A stretch of 64,000 nt of DNA from an uncultured Lachnospiraceae bacterium (GCA_947565305.1 CANOFO010000003.1:1-64000); one strand, 5' to 3'; counted from the first letter of the stretch, positions 17,621-26,604 are shown. Numbers and translations: made by a program. The notes: generated by a model not told the origin, from the sequence alone.

Positions 17621-18616
17621 GTGAATAAAGAAGAATCCGCAAACAAAATGGGAACAGGGGCAGTCCCCAAAGTCATGCTTAGTATGGGGATACCGATGAT
17701 ACTGTCGATGGTGCTGCAGGCAATGGGGAAGACAATATATTCCACCATTGCGCAGGTCTCTGGCGCAGTCTGCAACATAATCCTAGATCCAATCATGATT
17801 TTTGGTTATTTCGGACTGCCACAAATGGGTATCCGGGGAGCCGCTTATGCCACTGTAATCGGGCAGGTGGTATCTATGCTGGTTGCCATGTATTTTCATT
17901 ATAAGAAAAATACGGAGGTAAAACCAGGCAGGGGATACCTTAAGCTGGAAAAAGATATTGTAAAGGAAATCTATGCGGTTGGGCTTCCGGCGATTATCAT
18001 GCAGGCATTGATGTCGTTTATGACGTATGGAATCAATCTTATTTTCGGGACAGTATCGCAGGCTTCCGTAACGGCATATGGGATATTTTATAAAATCCAA
18101 CAGTTTATTTTTTTTGCCGCATTTGGGCTTCGCGATGCCATTACCCCTATTGTGTCCTATAATTATGGAATGGGAGATAAGAAACGTATCAAGCAGGGGA
18201 TGTTTTATGGATTCCTGTATATAGAGGCAATCATGCTGACTGGGCTTATTGGGCTGGAATTATTCGCATCGCCCCTCGTCGGGATGTTTGCCATGTCAAA
18301 GGAAACGGAAGGGTTATGTGTCATGGCCACGCAGATTATTGCGGCCGGTTTCCTGTTTGCAGGAGGTAATATTGCAATACAGGGCGTATTTCAGGCATTG
18401 GGCTGCGGGCTGGATTCACTGGTTGTCTCCTTGCTCAGGCTGTGCATTGTTGTGCTGCCATTGGCGTGGCTGTTTGCAAAGTTTGAAAATGCAGATTTTA
18501 TGATATGGTGGGCGTTTCCGATTGCGGAATTTGTAGCTTTTGTGGCAGCAGTATTGCTCATGCTGCGGGAAGGCAGAAGAATTATAATGCCGATGAAAGA
18601 GAGGAAGCCATGCTAA
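17621..18616 (+). CDS. MATE-family transporter with internal in-frame deletion
   Basis: A 331-residue MATE homologue; intact members have about 450 residues. Membrane helix 1 ends in I-L-S-M-V-L-Q-A and jumps straight to M-G-K-T-I-Y-S-T-I-A-Q, which in full-length MATE proteins lies some 115-120 residues further on (see the intact copy at 18782). Helices 2-4 are therefore missing, with the junction at about 17714-17725. The rest, to the C-terminus, is conserved and in frame. The start is uncertain: GTG at 17621 gives a family-like N-terminus, and GTG at 17582 would add 13 residues; neither has a clear ribosome-binding site. Probably non-functional, in effect a pseudogene. The preceding 160 bp hold no gene I can support. 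Confidence 0.75.
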   Translation: MNKEESANKMGTGAVPKVMLSMGIPMILSMVLQAMGKTIYSTIAQVSGAVCNIILDPIMIFGYFGLPQMGIRGAAYATVIGQVVSMLVAMYFHYKKNTEVKPGRGYLKLEKDIVKEIYAVGLPAIIMQALMSFMTYGINLIFGTVSQASVTAYGIFYKIQQFIFFAAFGLRDAITPIVSYNYGMGDKKRIKQGMFYGFLYIEAIMLTGLIGLELFASPLVGMFAMSKETEGLCVMATQIIAAGFLFAGGNIAIQGVFQALGCGLDSLVVSLLRLCIVVLPLAWLFAKFENADFMIWWAFPIAEFVAFVAAVLLMLREGRRIIMPMKERKPC

Positions 18617-18624
18617 AATTTTTC

Positions 18625-18654
18625 TTGACATTTGTTAAATTTTTTTGGTATACT
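18625..18654 (+). promoter_or_regulatory. Promoter upstream of the MATE-kinase gene
   Basis: TTGACA (18625-18630) and TATACT (18649-18654) are separated by 18 bp. The predicted start, near 18661, lies only about 12 bases before a strong terminator hairpin. Confidence 0.6.
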
Positions 18655-18672
18655 TTTTAAGTCGAACAGCTG

Positions 18673-18717
18673 TAAGAGCGTAGAATCACGACGATTCTGC
18701 GCTCTTATTTTGTTCTT
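18673..18717 (+). terminator. Strong terminator or attenuator in the leader
   Basis: TAAGAGCGTAGAATC (18673-18687) pairs with 18693-18707 over 15 positions with one G-U, leaving a 5-base loop, then TTTTGTTCTT. It ends transcription from the upstream MATE gene and also lies just downstream of the promoter at 18625, so it may attenuate the next gene or release an RNA of about 55 bases. Confidence 0.75.
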
Positions 18718-18781
18718 CGTAGTTTTCAGGCAGCTTTCTCTCTGATAAAGACTCCAGAATATTATATTTTAGGAGGTATTT

Positions 18782-20776
18782 ATGAACCAGTTAGAAACCA
18801 GTCAATTTTTAGGGACAGAAAAAATTTCAAAACTGATGCTGAAATTTTCCGTTCCCTGCGTATTATCTCTTTTAGTAAGTGCGCTCTACAATATTGTTGA
18901 CCAGATTTTTATCGGCAACAGTGAACTGAGTGCCCTTGGAAATGCGGCGACAGGCGTTGTTTTCCCTATTTTTATTATTGCACAGGCATTTGCATGGTGC
19001 TTTGGAGACGGCTGTGCAGCGTATCTTAATATCTGCCAGGGCAAAAAGGATACGAGGTCGGCGCACAGGGCGGTCGGCATGGGTATCCTCATGACGCTTT
19101 TTGCAAGCCTTGTGCTGATAGCAGTATTTTTTCCGCTGAAAACGCAGCTTTTGACGCTGTTCGGCGCCTCGGACAATACAATCGGCATGGCGGTGGAGTA
19201 TTTTAACTTTATTTTAGCATTCTTTCCTGTTTATATGCTGTCTAACATGATGAATGCGGTTGTCCGTGCAGATGGAAGCCCGGCATGGTCAATGGCTTCT
19301 ATGCTGCTCGGCGCCATCACTAATATTATTTTAGACCCTGTGTTTATCTTTGGGCTGCACTGGGGCATGACGGGCGCAGCGCTTGCCACTGTGATTGGGC
19401 AGTGCGTTTCTTTTCTGATCAGCCTGGTTTATTTTCTGCACACCAAAACCTTCCATCTGTGTAAGGAAAGCTTTACTCCTGATTTCAAAGTGTTTTCAGA
19501 AGCGTTGAAGCTGGGAACGTCCTCTTTTGTCACACAGATGACAATTGTCATTATTTCTCTCGTCTGTAATATCATGCTGGCGAAATATGGTGCAATGTCA
19601 CAGTATGGCGTGGACATTCCGATTGCTATTATAGGAATTGAGAGCAAAGTTTTTACGGTTGTGATTAATCTGGTTGTGGGAATTGTGCTTGGCTGCCAGC
19701 CGATTATCGGTTATAATATCGGCGCCAAAAATTATGCCAGGGTGAAATTGCTGTACAGGTCTATCCTCATGTGTACGGTTATCATCGGTGCAGCTTCTAC
19801 CATGCTGTTTGAATTTGCGCCACGGTCTGTAGTAGGTATTTTTGGAACGCCTACCAATATCCCGAATCCTGAAGATTATTGGATTTTTGCCGAGAAAACT
19901 TTCCGGATTTTTCTTTCGCTCGTCACGTTTACCTGCATTATTAAAATGACTTCCATTTTCTTCCAGGCAGTCGGCAAACCGGTACAAGCGGTTGTTTCAT
20001 CAATGATTCGGGATATTATATGTTTTATTCCGCTGATTATTATCCTTCCGCGATTCTTCGGCATTGAAGGGATTTTATATGCTGCGCCTATTGCAGATTT
20101 CCTGGCAATGCTTGTGGCTGCGGCATTGACAGTCGCGTTTTTTAAATCTTTGAAGGAAGAACCTTTTGGGGAAAAAACGGATACGGTCTTAAAGCCGTCG
20201 AAGGAAGGCGTTATCATTACCATTGCCAGAGAGCATGGCTCTGCTGGCAAACAGGTTGGGAAATTAGTTTCTGAACTTTTTGGCATTCCTTTCTATTACA
20301 AGGAAATGACTGTGCTTGCCGCGCAGGAAAGCGGCTTGGATAAGGAATTTATTTCTGATATCAATGCTAATTCCCCTGCTGTGCTCCATAGCCTTTATCT
20401 CAGCACCGAAGTGGTGCAGCAAGCCATTATTGCGCAGGAGAAGGTCATTCGTAAAATTGCTGATAACGGAAGCTGCGTGATAGTAGGCAGAGCCGCAGAT
20501 TATGTGCTGCGCAATTATGAAAATGTTGTCCGTATTTTCATTTACGCGCCTGAAGCCAGCCGTATCCAGCAGGTCATGGAAGTGTATGGGGACAGCAAGG
20601 AAGAAGCGAAAAAGAATATCCGCCGTTCTGACGAAGCAAGGGCAGCATACTACAGGAATGTTTCGGGAAAAACATGGGGAGACAGGCAAAACTACAGTTT
20701 ACTGATAGACAGCTCGGTTGGTCTTGATTGTTGCGCGAAAGCTATATATGACTATGTTTTGAATATAAAAAGATAG
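18782..20776 (+). CDS. MATE efflux transporter fused to a cytidylate-kinase-like domain
   Basis: A 664-residue protein with two parts. Residues 1 to about 455 form a complete 12-helix MATE transporter (sodium- or proton-driven drug/metabolite export). After a short linker, residues about 475-660 match the cytidylate kinase-like family (Cytidylate_kin2): I-T-I-A-R-E-H-G-S-A-G-K with a P-loop-like turn, V-G-R-A-A-D-Y-V-L in the middle, and a D-x-x-R/Y-Y-x-x-V-S-G-x-x-W-G stretch later. The kinase part should face the cytoplasm. The frame is open across the joint and AGGAGG precedes the ATG. Whether the kinase domain phosphorylates a nucleotide or only senses one is unknown. Confidence 0.88.
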   Translation: MNQLETSQFLGTEKISKLMLKFSVPCVLSLLVSALYNIVDQIFIGNSELSALGNAATGVVFPIFIIAQAFAWCFGDGCAAYLNICQGKKDTRSAHRAVGMGILMTLFASLVLIAVFFPLKTQLLTLFGASDNTIGMAVEYFNFILAFFPVYMLSNMMNAVVRADGSPAWSMASMLLGAITNIILDPVFIFGLHWGMTGAALATVIGQCVSFLISLVYFLHTKTFHLCKESFTPDFKVFSEALKLGTSSFVTQMTIVIISLVCNIMLAKYGAMSQYGVDIPIAIIGIESKVFTVVINLVVGIVLGCQPIIGYNIGAKNYARVKLLYRSILMCTVIIGAASTMLFEFAPRSVVGIFGTPTNIPNPEDYWIFAEKTFRIFLSLVTFTCIIKMTSIFFQAVGKPVQAVVSSMIRDIICFIPLIIILPRFFGIEGILYAAPIADFLAMLVAAALTVAFFKSLKEEPFGEKTDTVLKPSKEGVIITIAREHGSAGKQVGKLVSELFGIPFYYKEMTVLAAQESGLDKEFISDINANSPAVLHSLYLSTEVVQQAIIAQEKVIRKIADNGSCVIVGRAADYVLRNYENVVRIFIYAPEASRIQQVMEVYGDSKEEAKKNIRRSDEARAAYYRNVSGKTWGDRQNYSLLIDSSVGLDCCAKAIYDYVLNIKR

Positions 20777-20793
20777 CAATCCTGAGCAGAACG

Positions 20794-20832
20794 AAAGGGA
20801 TATCGCATTCCTGACAAGGGCGATATCCCTTT
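20794..20832. terminator. Hairpin between convergent genes
   Basis: AAAGGGATATCG (20794-20805) and CGATATCCCTTT (20821-20832) form a perfect 12-bp stem between the MATE-kinase gene and the chemoreceptor gene on the other strand. T-tracts are weak on both sides, but the position suits a shared terminator. Confidence 0.6.
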
Positions 20833-20854
20833 CCGATTGTTGTTCCTTTCCGTG

Positions 20855-22525
20855 TTAAATATTAAATTTCTCCACCAGTCCCACCATGGATTCAACCTGT
20901 GCTTTCTGTTCCTCGCTGACAGCTGCAGTTTCCTGTGATGTCGCTGAATTGTTGTCGACAATCTCTGACACACGGATAATGTTCTCGTTGATTCTCTGCA
21001 TATTCTGCACATCGTTTTCAAGAATGCGGGAGGTGTGTTCCATTTTCTCGGTTGCCTCCCTAGCGCCTCTCATCACTTCGTCCATACTTTCTGCAGTTTC
21101 ATCTGCAATCGTAATTCCCTTTTCGACGGCCAGAACCGTGCGCTCAATGAGTTTGTTTGTCTCCCCGGCAGCTTTGGCGGATTCATCGGCAAGGTTTTTC
21201 ACCTGGTTCGCTACGATGGCAAAGCCTTTTCCGGCTTCTCCGGCGCGGGCTGCCTCAATGGAGGCATTCAGGGAAAGCAGATTGGTTTCCGAGGCAATGG
21301 CCTCAATTGTGCTGATAATTTCATCAATCTCTTCGGAGCATTTGCTGATTTCGCTGATGGCTTCTTTCAGTTCCTGCATTTTTGCATTTCCGGTTACCAG
21401 GACTTTGCCGGCATGGGTGGAAAGTTCTACGGTGGAAGCGGCTTCTCGGGCACTGTTTTCCATGCTCTTGTACATGTCATCCATCAGGGATACCAAATCG
21501 GAAACCTTGCCGGCCTGTTCGGTGCTTCCCTCTGCCAAATCGACTGCTGCACAGGCAAGCTGTTCTGAACCGCAGTCAATTTGCTGGGAGACTTCACGGA
21601 TGGTAGTTAACGTCTCACGCATCTTGCCGCTGATTTTAATGAAAGACTCCTTAATCAGCCCGAATTCCCCGACATAGTCCTGCTGCATTTCAAAGCAGTA
21701 ATCGCCATTGCCCATCTGTTCCAGAATATTTGAAATCTCCCGAATCATGCCTACGATATTTTGCTTCATCATCGAGATGGCGCCGACCATCTTACCAACT
21801 TCGCTTTCATCTTCTTCCAGGTTAAGCTCCGTATGGAAATGTCCTTCCGATAACAGAATCATCTGTCCGGATACTTTAACAATCGGTTCCAACAGTTCTC
21901 TTTCAGAGAATCTTACAATTTTGCGGATTTGAAGGACAAGATATAAGAATGAGGATATGTAGAGCAGTTCAATGATAATCTGGAAAATGCGCAGAGTTCT
22001 CTTTGATTTGCTTACCCTTGTCTGGATTTGCTGTATTGCATCGTCGGTCAATGTGCTGATTTCCTGCGTAGTGCTTTCGTATTCATCACCAAAGACATAG
22101 GACATTGCTTCCTCTGTATTTCCTTGCCCGGCAAGTTTTAAGGCTTCTTCTTCCAGGGGCACTAAGCCGTTCGAGAGTTCCGCGATTTGGTCCATAAGCG
22201 CCCATTCGCTGCTTTTGATATTATTTTTTTCCAGTCCCGCCCAGGCAATGTCGCGGTTCTTGTCCTCATTTAATTCCCTCATGTAGTCGTCATAATATTG
22301 CTGCTTGCCGGTGACGGCGTAGGTCTGTACGGCATAGGTCAGAGCTTTGGAAGCGAGACGGTATTGATTTAATAAGGTTGTTGTCTCAAGCTCTTCGTCT
22401 GTCACATGGCTCATTAAAAACATTGTACTAACAGACATCAGCAGCATGAATGCGCCGACAATGACGGATACGGCGGATTGCTTGATTATTTTTTTCAATT
22501 GGTAAGACTGACTGTGTTTTTCCAT
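20855..22525 (-). CDS. Methyl-accepting chemotaxis protein
   Basis: A 556-residue chemoreceptor-type protein. A first membrane segment (about 16-40) and a second (about 180-200) bound a helical, cache-less four-helix-bundle-like sensor of about 140 residues. A HAMP-like stretch and a second linker lead to the signalling domain with the highly conserved hairpin tip [30 protein letters not shown] region near residue 430. It signals to CheA, or may work with other output proteins. It is a single gene with its own promoter and no che genes nearby. The ligand is unknown. Confidence 0.92.
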   Translation of the reverse strand: MEKHSQSYQLKKIIKQSAVSVIVGAFMLLMSVSTMFLMSHVTDEELETTTLLNQYRLASKALTYAVQTYAVTGKQQYYDDYMRELNEDKNRDIAWAGLEKNNIKSSEWALMDQIAELSNGLVPLEEEALKLAGQGNTEEAMSYVFGDEYESTTQEISTLTDDAIQQIQTRVSKSKRTLRIFQIIIELLYISSFLYLVLQIRKIVRFSERELLEPIVKVSGQMILLSEGHFHTELNLEEDESEVGKMVGAISMMKQNIVGMIREISNILEQMGNGDYCFEMQQDYVGEFGLIKESFIKISGKMRETLTTIREVSQQIDCGSEQLACAAVDLAEGSTEQAGKVSDLVSLMDDMYKSMENSAREAASTVELSTHAGKVLVTGNAKMQELKEAISEISKCSEEIDEIISTIEAIASETNLLSLNASIEAARAGEAGKGFAIVANQVKNLADESAKAAGETNKLIERTVLAVEKGITIADETAESMDEVMRGAREATEKMEHTSRILENDVQNMQRINENIIRVSEIVDNNSATSQETAAVSEEQKAQVESMVGLVEKFNI

Positions 22526-22573
22526 AAAAAAATCCCCCTGTGAATACTTTCTTTAGTCAAAATAGCTATTTCT

Positions 22574-22602
22574 ATCATACTTTAAATCAATGAATTCGTC
22601 AA
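22574..22602 (-). promoter_or_regulatory. Promoter of the minus-strand chemoreceptor gene
   Basis: Read on the minus strand, TTGACG (22602-22597) and TATGAT (22579-22574) are 17 bp apart. This is a sigma-A pattern, not the TAAA/GCCGATAA pattern of flagellar sigma-D. A TGACGAA (22601-22595) on the same strand also fits a Spo0A box. Confidence 0.55.
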
Positions 22603-22717
22603 GGTGACGATGAAAATTGGTGATAATTTTTATTGGTTTGTCAATTAAATCATATAATTGCCTGTCCGATTTTAAGTCGCATTCTGTAGAAGGATTTTTT
22701 GGAAAACGGACAATGGT

Positions 22718-22750
22718 TTGACAAAAAAATCGGTTCTATACTCTTATACT
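22718..22750 (+). promoter_or_regulatory. spoIIG-type, Spo0A-dependent promoter
   Basis: TTGACA (22718-22723) and TATACT (22745-22750) are separated by 21 bp, far from the usual 17. The spoIIG promoter of Bacillus has the same over-long spacing and needs Spo0A~P. The complement of TTTGACA at 22717-22723 is TGTCAAA, one mismatch from a Spo0A box and overlapping the -35; a weaker box is at 22639-22645. A second TATACT at 22737 would give 13 bp, too short. Confidence 0.65.
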
Positions 22751-22790
22751 GTATTTATCAGAAATAGCAGCAATGGCAAGGAGGGTGGGC

Positions 22791-23576
22791 GTGAACTATG
22801 AATTGTATGCGGACATCTGGTTTGTGACGAATTTCAGTATGGATATCATTGCCCTTTGGATTGCCGGCAGGATAATGAAACAGCGCATTCGCGTACGGAG
22901 GCTCCTGCTGGCTGGCTTTGTCGGGACGTCAGGCGCTATGTGCCTGTTCTTTTTTCTGAGTGATTACACCTGGTACCAGCTGGGTGTTCATTTTTTGGCA
23001 AATCCGCTGATGGTCTGGCTCTGTTACCGCAGCAGGAAATGGAAGCAATTTTTCTGCCAATGGTTTTTGTCCTATCTGTCGGTAATCCTTTTGGGAGGAG
23101 CCTTGCAATGGGGCGCTTCTGTCTGGGGAGTGGGCAGGAACTTTTGGTTTTATCTGGCAGGCGCGGTGTTATTTCTTGTGGCGGCAGAAAAAATCATGGG
23201 AAATTTCCGGCGGCAGAAGGATACGGTCTGTGAGCTTCTTTTGGTGACCCGGGCGGGCAACATTGCGGTAAAAGGCTTTTTTGACACGGGAAACCTTCTC
23301 GTGGACCCCACAGTGGGGAAGCCGGTACATATTATAAGAAGAAAAATTCTGGAAGGACAGGTTGAGGAAGGACAGCTGATGACGCGCCTGATTCCATTTC
23401 ATTCTCTGGGTGAAGAAAATGGGATGCTGGAGGCGGTCACCATTGAGGGAATGTACATATTGAAAGAGGAACAGCCCCTCTATCTGGAAAAGCCTGTGCT
23501 GGGGCTTGCGCGGGAGAAATTATTTCAGGACGACAGATACGATGTAATTTTAAATGGAAGAAGTATGGAAAATTAG
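22791..23576 (+). CDS. spoIIGA: Sporulation sigma-E factor-processing peptidase SpoIIGA
   Basis: A 261-residue membrane aspartic protease that, on signal from the forespore, removes the pro-sequence of sigma-E in the mother cell. Five hydrophobic segments fill the first 150 residues. The cytoplasmic protease domain has the catalytic F-F-D-T-G-N (D165), as in Bacillus SpoIIGA, which works as a dimer. The GTG at 22791 is chosen: AAGGAGG lies 6 bases upstream and it gives the typical short N-terminus before helix 1. An in-frame ATG at 22773 precedes the ribosome-binding site. Its stop overlaps the ribosome-binding site of sigE. Confidence 0.95.
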   Translation: MNYELYADIWFVTNFSMDIIALWIAGRIMKQRIRVRRLLLAGFVGTSGAMCLFFFLSDYTWYQLGVHFLANPLMVWLCYRSRKWKQFFCQWFLSYLSVILLGGALQWGASVWGVGRNFWFYLAGAVLFLVAAEKIMGNFRRQKDTVCELLLVTRAGNIAVKGFFDTGNLLVDPTVGKPVHIIRRKILEGQVEEGQLMTRLIPFHSLGEENGMLEAVTIEGMYILKEEQPLYLEKPVLGLAREKLFQDDRYDVILNGRSMEN

Positions 23577-23586
23577 GAGGATGAAT

Positions 23587-24327
23587 ATGTACATAAAAAT
23601 TGCAATTCCGCAGCATTTCCAATTGAAACTAATTGCCAACATCCGTAATATGTTATTAATGAGAAAAGGAGATATCCACTATATCGGAGGTGCGGAAATC
23701 CTGCCGCCGCCGCTGGATGCGCGGGAGGAAAACCGCTATATCCAAATGCTGGAGGGAGAGGATTCACAGAAGGCGAGGAGCATTTTGATTGAGCATAACC
23801 TGCGCCTGGTGGTATACATAGCCAAGAAATTTGACAATACGGGAATCGGTGTGGAGGATTTAATTTCCATCGGCACAATCGGTCTGATTAAGGCCATCAA
23901 CACATTCAACCCTACGAAGAACATCAAGCTTGCTACCTACGCTTCGCGCTGCATAGAAAATGAAATCCTCATGTACCTGCGCAGAAATAACAAGACCAGG
24001 ATGGAGGTGTCGATTGACGAGCCGCTGAATGTAGACTGGGATGGAAATGAACTTCTCTTGTCTGATATTTTAGGGACGGACGAAGATATTATCTACCGGG
24101 ATATTGAGACGGAGGTGGAAAAAAGCCTTCTCCAGCATGCAGTGGAGAAATTATCGGACCGGGAGCGAACGATTGTGGAACTGCGTTTCGGGCTGAAAAA
24201 TCCCAATGGTGAGGAGATGACGCAAAAGGAGGTGGCAGACCTTTTGGGAATCTCCCAGTCTTATATTTCACGGCTTGAAAAAAAGATAATGAAGCGCTTG
24301 AAAAAGGAGATTGTAAGGTTTGAATGA
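23587..24327 (+). CDS. sigE: RNA polymerase sporulation sigma factor SigE
   Basis: A 246-residue sigma-70-family factor directing early mother-cell transcription. It starts with a hydrophobic/basic pro-sequence of about 25-30 residues, ending near H-Y-I-G-G, the segment around which SpoIIGA cleaves. Region 2 contains [12 protein letters not shown] and [13 protein letters not shown]. Region 4 ends in [12 protein letters not shown]. The ATG at 23587 has TAGGAGG 6 bases upstream. In most Clostridia sigG follows directly; here it does not. Confidence 0.96.
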   Translation: MYIKIAIPQHFQLKLIANIRNMLLMRKGDIHYIGGAEILPPPLDAREENRYIQMLEGEDSQKARSILIEHNLRLVVYIAKKFDNTGIGVEDLISIGTIGLIKAINTFNPTKNIKLATYASRCIENEILMYLRRNNKTRMEVSIDEPLNVDWDGNELLLSDILGTDEDIIYRDIETEVEKSLLQHAVEKLSDRERTIVELRFGLKNPNGEEMTQKEVADLLGISQSYISRLEKKIMKRLKKEIVRFE

Positions 24328-24352
24328 TTGCCGAAGTCTATAGGAATACGGC

Positions 24353-24381
24353 TTTACACCTGGCAGGGCGTTTGGTATAAT
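24353..24381 (+). promoter_or_regulatory. Promoter of the beta-CASP hydrolase gene
   Basis: TTTACA (24353-24358), a 17-bp spacer and TATAAT (24376-24381), with a TGG immediately before the -10 as in extended -10 promoters. It lies in the 85-bp gap after sigE, so the hydrolase is transcribed on its own. Confidence 0.75.
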
Positions 24382-24412
24382 GAAAGTACAGACTTACAAA
24401 GGAGATGGTAGG

Positions 24413-26011
24413 ATGAAGCTTGAATTTTTGGGGGCTGCCCATGAGGTTACGGGAAGCTGTCACTACTTACGGATGGGGAATGTAAATCTTCTGGTTGACT
24501 GCGGTATGGAGCAGGGCAAGGATTTGTATGTGAATCAGGAGATACCGGTAAATGCGGCAGAGATTGATTATGTGCTCATTACACATGCGCATATCGACCA
24601 TTCAGGATTGCTGCCGCTTCTGTACAGCAAAGGGTTTCGGGGGAAGATTTATGCCACAAGGCAGACGGCAGAACTATGTAATATCATGCTGAAGGATTCC
24701 GCGCATATCCAGGAATTTGAGGCGGAATGGAAGAACCGCAAAGCGCGCCGTGCAGGGCGGCCGTTGGTGGAGCCCATGTACAGCATGGAAGATGCGGAAG
24801 GGGTGCTCAAATATTTTGAGCCCTGCGAGTATGGGGAAAAGGTTACGCTGTGCCCGGAGATTACAATCCGTTTTATCGATGCGGGCCATCTGCTCGGCTC
24901 TTCGAGCATTGAAGTTTGGGGGACGGAAGAGGATAAGCAGGTGAAGCTTGTTTTTTCCGGCGATATCGGGAATGGCAACCGTCCGTTAATCCGTGACCCG
25001 GAATACATAAAAGAAGCAGACTATGTAATTGTGGAGTCTACTTATGGAGACCGTATTCATAAGCGGCCGCCAGATTACGCGCCGGAGCTTGCCGAGGTGT
25101 GCCGGGAGACTTTTACGCGTGGAGGCAATGTGGTGATACCGGCATTTTCCGTGGGCAGGACGCAGGAGATGCTGTTTTTCCTGAGAAGGATTAAGAAAGA
25201 GAATCTGCTGCCGGAATTTGCGGATTTCGAGGTTTATATCGACAGTCCGCTGGCAGTGGAAGCAACCAGTATTTTTCAGAGGAATGTGCACGAATGCTTC
25301 AATGAGCGGGCGCAGAAAATGCTGGAGAAAGGGAAGAATCCGCTTTCCTTTCCGGGGCTTAAAGTTGCGGTAACCAGCGATGAGTCCAGGATGATTAATT
25401 TCATTGAGAAGCCGATAGTGATTATTTCTGCTTCGGGCATGTGTGAAGCGGGAAGGATTCGCCATCATCTCAAGCACAACTTATGGAGGCCCGACTCCAC
25501 GATTCTCTTTGTCGGCTATCAGGTGCCGGGCACATTGGGCAACCAGCTTTTAGATGGGCATAAGCAGGTGAAGCTGTTTGGCGAGGAGATTGAGGTGCGG
25601 GCGCGCATCATGAAACTGCCGGGAATCAGCGGCCATGCGGATCAGGCGCATCTCCTGGAGTGGGTGAAGGCCTTTGGCAATACGCCCAGGCGTGTGTTTG
25701 TCGTCCATGGGCAGGACACTGTATGCGATGAATTTGCAGAACTGGTGGAAAAGGAAACCAACATACCGGCGATAGGACCTTACAGCGGGGATATCTATGA
25801 CCTGGCAGAGAATCTCTGTATTGCGCGGGGCAGCCGGGAACGTGCAGCGAAGAAGAAAGAATCACGTGCAGTATCGGGTATTTTTGCAAGGCTTGTGGCA
25901 GCTGGCGAGCGTCTCCTTGCGGTTATCCGCAAATGCGAAGGACGTCCCAACAAGGAGCTCGGCAAATTTGCTGACCAGATTAATTCCCTCTGTGACAAGT
26001 GGGACCAATAG
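24413..26011 (+). CDS. Metallo-beta-lactamase/beta-CASP RNA hydrolase
   Basis: A 532-residue protein of the beta-CASP branch of metallo-beta-lactamases, which includes RNases and the CPSF-73 type of RNA 3'-processing nucleases. The zinc motif H-A-H-I-D-H is at residues 58-63, with later ligands in A-G-H-L-L-G-S and F-S-G-D-I-G. The beta-CASP insert has V-I-P-A-F-S-V-G-R-T-Q-E, and the C-terminal RMMBL part has S-G-H-A-D and V-V-H-G. About 70 basic residues extend the C-terminus. The ATG at 24413 has AAAGGAG 8 bases upstream. Its 3' end overlaps a minus-strand sigG remnant by 32 bases. Substrate not determinable. Confidence 0.9.
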   Translation: MKLEFLGAAHEVTGSCHYLRMGNVNLLVDCGMEQGKDLYVNQEIPVNAAEIDYVLITHAHIDHSGLLPLLYSKGFRGKIYATRQTAELCNIMLKDSAHIQEFEAEWKNRKARRAGRPLVEPMYSMEDAEGVLKYFEPCEYGEKVTLCPEITIRFIDAGHLLGSSSIEVWGTEEDKQVKLVFSGDIGNGNRPLIRDPEYIKEADYVIVESTYGDRIHKRPPDYAPELAEVCRETFTRGGNVVIPAFSVGRTQEMLFFLRRIKKENLLPEFADFEVYIDSPLAVEATSIFQRNVHECFNERAQKMLEKGKNPLSFPGLKVAVTSDESRMINFIEKPIVIISASGMCEAGRIRHHLKHNLWRPDSTILFVGYQVPGTLGNQLLDGHKQVKLFGEEIEVRARIMKLPGISGHADQAHLLEWVKAFGNTPRRVFVVHGQDTVCDEFAELVEKETNIPAIGPYSGDIYDLAENLCIARGSRERAAKKKESRAVSGIFARLVAAGERLLAVIRKCEGRPNKELGKFADQINSLCDKWDQ

Positions 26012-26495
26012 AGAGATAATTTTTCATGTTTTTTAAAGCTGACTTTTCCAGTCTGCTGACTTGGGCCTGGGAGATGTGAATTTCTTCGGCGACTTCCATC
26101 TGGGTTTTACCCTCAAAGAAACGGAGCTTGATGATGTAGTTTTCCCGTTCATTTAACCGTTTCATGGCATCGCTTAAGGAGAGTTCCTCTACCCAGGTCT
26201 CTTCTTTGTTTTTCTTATCGCTGATTTGATCCATCACATAGAGCGTGTCGCCGCCATCTGTGTAGACCGGGTCGTACAGGCTTATCGGGCACTGGATGGC
26301 ATCCAGCGCAAAGACAATATCTTCTTTGGGGATTTCAATCTTTTCAGCGATATCATCAATCGTGGGTTCTCTGGACAATTCTTTGGACAGAAGTTCCTTG
26401 GCGTGGATTGCCTTGTAGGCAGTGTCGCGCAGGGAGCGGCTGACACGGATGGAATTGTTGTCGCGCAGATAGCGCCTTATTTCACCTATTATCAT
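25980..26495 (-). pseudogene. sigG: 5'-truncated sporulation sigma factor SigG
   Basis: The open frame encodes about 171 residues that match sigma-G from region 2.4 onward: M-I-I-G-E-I-R-R-Y-L-R-D-N-N, V-S-R-S-L-R-D, F-A-L-D-A-I-Q, Y-V-M-D-Q-I-S-D, G-K-T-Q-M-E-V-A-E-E-I and I-S-Q-A-Q-V-S-R-L-E-K. The first third, about 110 residues with regions 1.2-2.3 that bind core polymerase and melt the -10, is missing. Only 109 bp separate the fragment from ackA, and they hold the ackA promoter, not sigma sequence. There is no ribosome-binding site before the first ATG. The C-terminus also runs about 10 residues past the usual end, into antisense of the neighbouring gene. Non-functional as it stands. Confidence 0.85.
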
Positions 26496-26511
26496 GGGAA
26501 TGAATGTTCTT

Positions 26512-26558
26512 TGTCGAAACAGAAAGGGCTTGTATGTGAAAATAGATTGGTTTATAAT
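26512..26558 (+). promoter_or_regulatory. ackA promoter with upstream Spo0A box
   Basis: TTGTAT (26530-26535), a 17-bp spacer and TATAAT (26553-26558) predict a start near 26565. A perfect TGTCGAA at 26512-26518, in the wider context TTTGTCGAAA, is centred about 50 bp upstream of that start, the classic place for a Spo0A-activated promoter. Confidence 0.65.
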
Positions 26559-26604
26559 GGAAGAAAGAATATTTTTTCGCTAGTGTACGAGAAAGGAGAA
26601 TAAG

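Noticed and set aside
17520..17623. Short open stretch before the deleted MATE gene, with coding-like end R-W-L-M-S-D-G-F-S-K-E-M-E-K and a stop
   Set aside because: Only about 34 codons, preceded by a stop and with no start or ribosome-binding site. It may be a gene remnant, but I cannot link it to a family.
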